Assembly: GCA_963713815.1 (NCBI GenBank)
Contig: CAVQNH010000029.1
Span: 1 to 64,000 of the forward strand
Length of the DNA: 64,000 bases
Direction: 5' to 3'
DNA from: RYN-230 sp963713815
GTDB lineage: Bacteria > Actinomycetota > Actinomycetes > Streptosporangiales > Streptosporangiaceae
Shown here: positions 63,105 through 64,000 of the stretch, one piece after another
How positions within the stretch are numbered: the stretch's first letter is position 1
Layout of the letters: every line of letters begins with the position of its first letter
The notes under the pieces: generated by a model
What the model saw: only the letters and a program-made list of their open reading frames with translations
Told to the model about the DNA's origin: nothing
The model's database searches: none
Position numbers and translations under genes: made by a program

Positions 63105-63186
63105 CCGGACCCGGGGCTGACCGGACCGGGGCTGGCCAGACCGGGCTGGCCAGACCGGGGCTCAGCGGAGCGGGGCTGACCCGGCG
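63099..63186. repeat. degenerate tandem repeat of about 15 bp
   Basis: About six imperfect copies of GGCTGACCGGACCGG (variants GGCTGGCCAGACCGG) follow the small Cys-rich frame directly and include its stop codon. No coding function is seen. Confidence 0.6.
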
Positions 63187-63333
63187 CGCCCGGGCGGAAT
63201 AGGCGCGGCCGGCGTGGGGTTGGCACCATGCGTGGGCACGCTGAGCGCCCCGGCCGCCAGGCAGCCGGGCCAACGATTTACTTCGGAACGCGAAGTTGTC
63301 TCGACATGCCGTGCCCTCGCGTGTGATCCTCGT

Positions 63334-63423
63334 ATGGTGAGCGCTGCAGATCCCCTCCTCGTCGCCCGCAGGCATGTTGACCTGCTCCGGGTGCGCAGCG
63401 CTGCGTGTCGACTCGGCCGCTGA
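63334..63423 (+). CDS. cysteine-codon leader peptide upstream of the sulfite/nitrite reductase
   Basis: A 29-codon frame ending ARRHVDLLRVRSAACRLGR. The R-R-H-[VI]-D-L-L-R-V-x-S-A-A-C segment is the signature of leader peptides found in front of sulfur-assimilation genes in actinobacteria. A single cysteine codon near the end is expected to stall ribosomes when Cys-tRNA is scarce and so control the downstream gene by attenuation, as shown for cysteine-rich leaders in mycobacteria. Starts ATG 63334 or GTG 63337 have no ribosome binding site, consistent with a leaderless transcript. The reductase gene begins 209 bases later, leaving room for alternative RNA structures. Confidence 0.75.
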   Translation: MVSAADPLLVARRHVDLLRVRSAACRLGR

Positions 63424-63632
63424 CCACTGCCCCGATCGTGGGCGTGTGCCGCGGCCGGCATCTGCAGCCCTGGCGGCCTGCCTCCCGCGAGCCTGAATCG
63501 CGAACCAGCTAAGCCGCCTGGTCAGCAGGATGAACCGGTGCAGCCTGAGGCTGCCTGTCGCGTCGCGCGTCCCGCCCCAGCCAGACCCGCAGCAGCGGGC
63601 CCGACCGAGCAGGACAAGAAGGGACGCGCCAG
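63424..63632 (+). promoter_or_regulatory. possible attenuator between the leader peptide and the reductase gene
   Basis: No gene. A 6-bp hairpin GCAGCC-TGA-GGCTGC is at 63540-63554, and CGCGA/TCGCG can pair around 63486-63502; these could form alternative structures. The ribosome binding site of the reductase is AAGAAGGG at about 63617-63624. Which structure terminates cannot be decided by eye. Confidence 0.4.
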
Positions 63633-64000
63633 ATGCCGTCAGCCCACCGTCACCGAGGCCAAGGCCAGTGGGCGCTCGGATACCGCGAGCCGCTGAACAA
63701 GAACGAGGAAAACAAGAAGAACGACGACGGGCTCAACGTCCGCCAGCGGATCATCGACGTCTACTCACGGCAGGGTTTCGACTCCATCGACCCGGCCGAC
63801 CTGCGGGGACGGTTCCGCTGGTACGGCCTGTACACGCAGCGCCGGCCGGGCATCGACGGCGGCAGGACCGCCACGCTCGAGCCCGAGGAGCTCGATGACC
63901 GCTACTTCATGCTGCGCATCCGCATCGACGGCGGCCAGCTGAGCAACGACCAGCTGCGGACGGTCGCCGATATCTCCGAGCGGTACGCCCGGGACACCGC
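63633..64000 (+). CDS. ferredoxin-dependent sulfite/nitrite reductase, N-terminal part
   Basis: The frame is open to the window end (122 codons). It shows the N-terminal features of the SirA/NirA hemoprotein family: GLNVRQRIIDVYSRQGFDSI, DLRGRFRWYGLYTQRRPGIDGG, and the ferredoxin-like strand RYFMLRIRIDGGQLSNDQLR. The sirohaem/4Fe-4S cysteines lie beyond the end. It reduces sulfite to sulfide (or nitrite to ammonia) with ferredoxin electrons. The cysteine-codon leader upstream favours the sulfite role. ATG 63633 is preceded by AAGAAGGG. Confidence 0.9.
   Translation, partial: MPSAHRHRGQGQWALGYREPLNKNEENKKNDDGLNVRQRIIDVYSRQGFDSIDPADLRGRFRWYGLYTQRRPGIDGGRTATLEPEELDDRYFMLRIRIDGGQLSNDQLRTVADISERYARDT

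Noticed and set aside
62756..63229. 157-codon minus-strand frame across the end of whiB
   Set aside because: Translation is Pro/Gly/Ser repeats from the tandem repeat region and antisense whiB; no start signal.

Overview
The window is chromosomal DNA of very high G+C from an actinobacterium. Supporting signs are WhiB and Lsr2 proteins, a sufR-B-D-Rieske-C-S-U-T operon, an adjacent tkt-tal-zwf-opcA-pgl operon, CtaA-type heme A synthase, frequent GTG starts and many four-base ATGA/GTGA gene overlaps. A Streptosporangiales- or Streptomyces-like lineage is plausible, but genus cannot be fixed from sequence alone. No tRNA, rRNA, transposase, integrase or CRISPR array was recognised.

Layout. (1) 1-399: C-terminus of a CbbX/SpoVK-like AAA+ ATPase. 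(2) 410-21378: a catabolic island for an unidentified substrate. It holds a complete branched-chain-type ABC importer (livK-H-M-G-F), three paralogous C-C-bond hydrolases of the 2,6-dihydroxypseudooxynicotine hydrolase type, an acyl-CoA-dehydrogenase-like flavoprotein, a DapA-family aldolase, a phytoene-desaturase-like FAD oxidoreductase, a ThDP enzyme, a creatininase-family amidohydrolase, several dehydrogenases and two cupins. Six copies of a palindrome TGCAA-N4-TTGCA lie in front of its transcription units, while no regulator is encoded inside it. (3) 21767-25891: a NarL-type two-component system in an operon with a phosphoribulokinase/uridine-kinase-like enzyme, divergent from a class I fructose-bisphosphate aldolase homologue that has lost most catalytic residues. 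(4) 26014-32789: complete SUF Fe-S assembly operon with its repressor. (5) 33093-36979: a secreted protein with a sortase-like tail next to a sortase, then a DUF1479 oxygenase divergent from a ROK repressor with clear operators between them. (6) 36983-44120: a Puu-like polyamine/GABA-type cluster (FadR-type regulator, permease, gamma-glutamyl-amine ligase, aldehyde dehydrogenase, SDR, gamma-glutamyl hydrolase). (7) 44165-49207: ABC-2 exporter, a wrecked EamA transporter, heme A synthase, PrsW protease. (8) 49385-56187: oxidative/non-oxidative pentose phosphate operon. (9) 56208-64000: DUF1707 protein, RCK-domain ion-channel-like protein, acetate-transporter-family protein, MscS channel, Lsr2, a disordered repeat protein, WhiB, a tiny Cys-rich protein, and a Cys-codon leader peptide in front of the ferredoxin-sulfite/nitrite reductase that runs off the end.

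An important caveat: about thirteen single-base frame breaks fall inside otherwise well-conserved genes (near 3.14, 14.17, 18.64, 24.04, 33.8, 39.12, 44.54, 46.33, 46.37, 46.61, 46.80, 56.5 and 58.37 kb). Their density, and the lack of other decay in most of the genes, suggests uncorrected assembly indels rather than true pseudogenes, so several genes are listed as pseudogene in the sense of 'frame broken in this sequence'.
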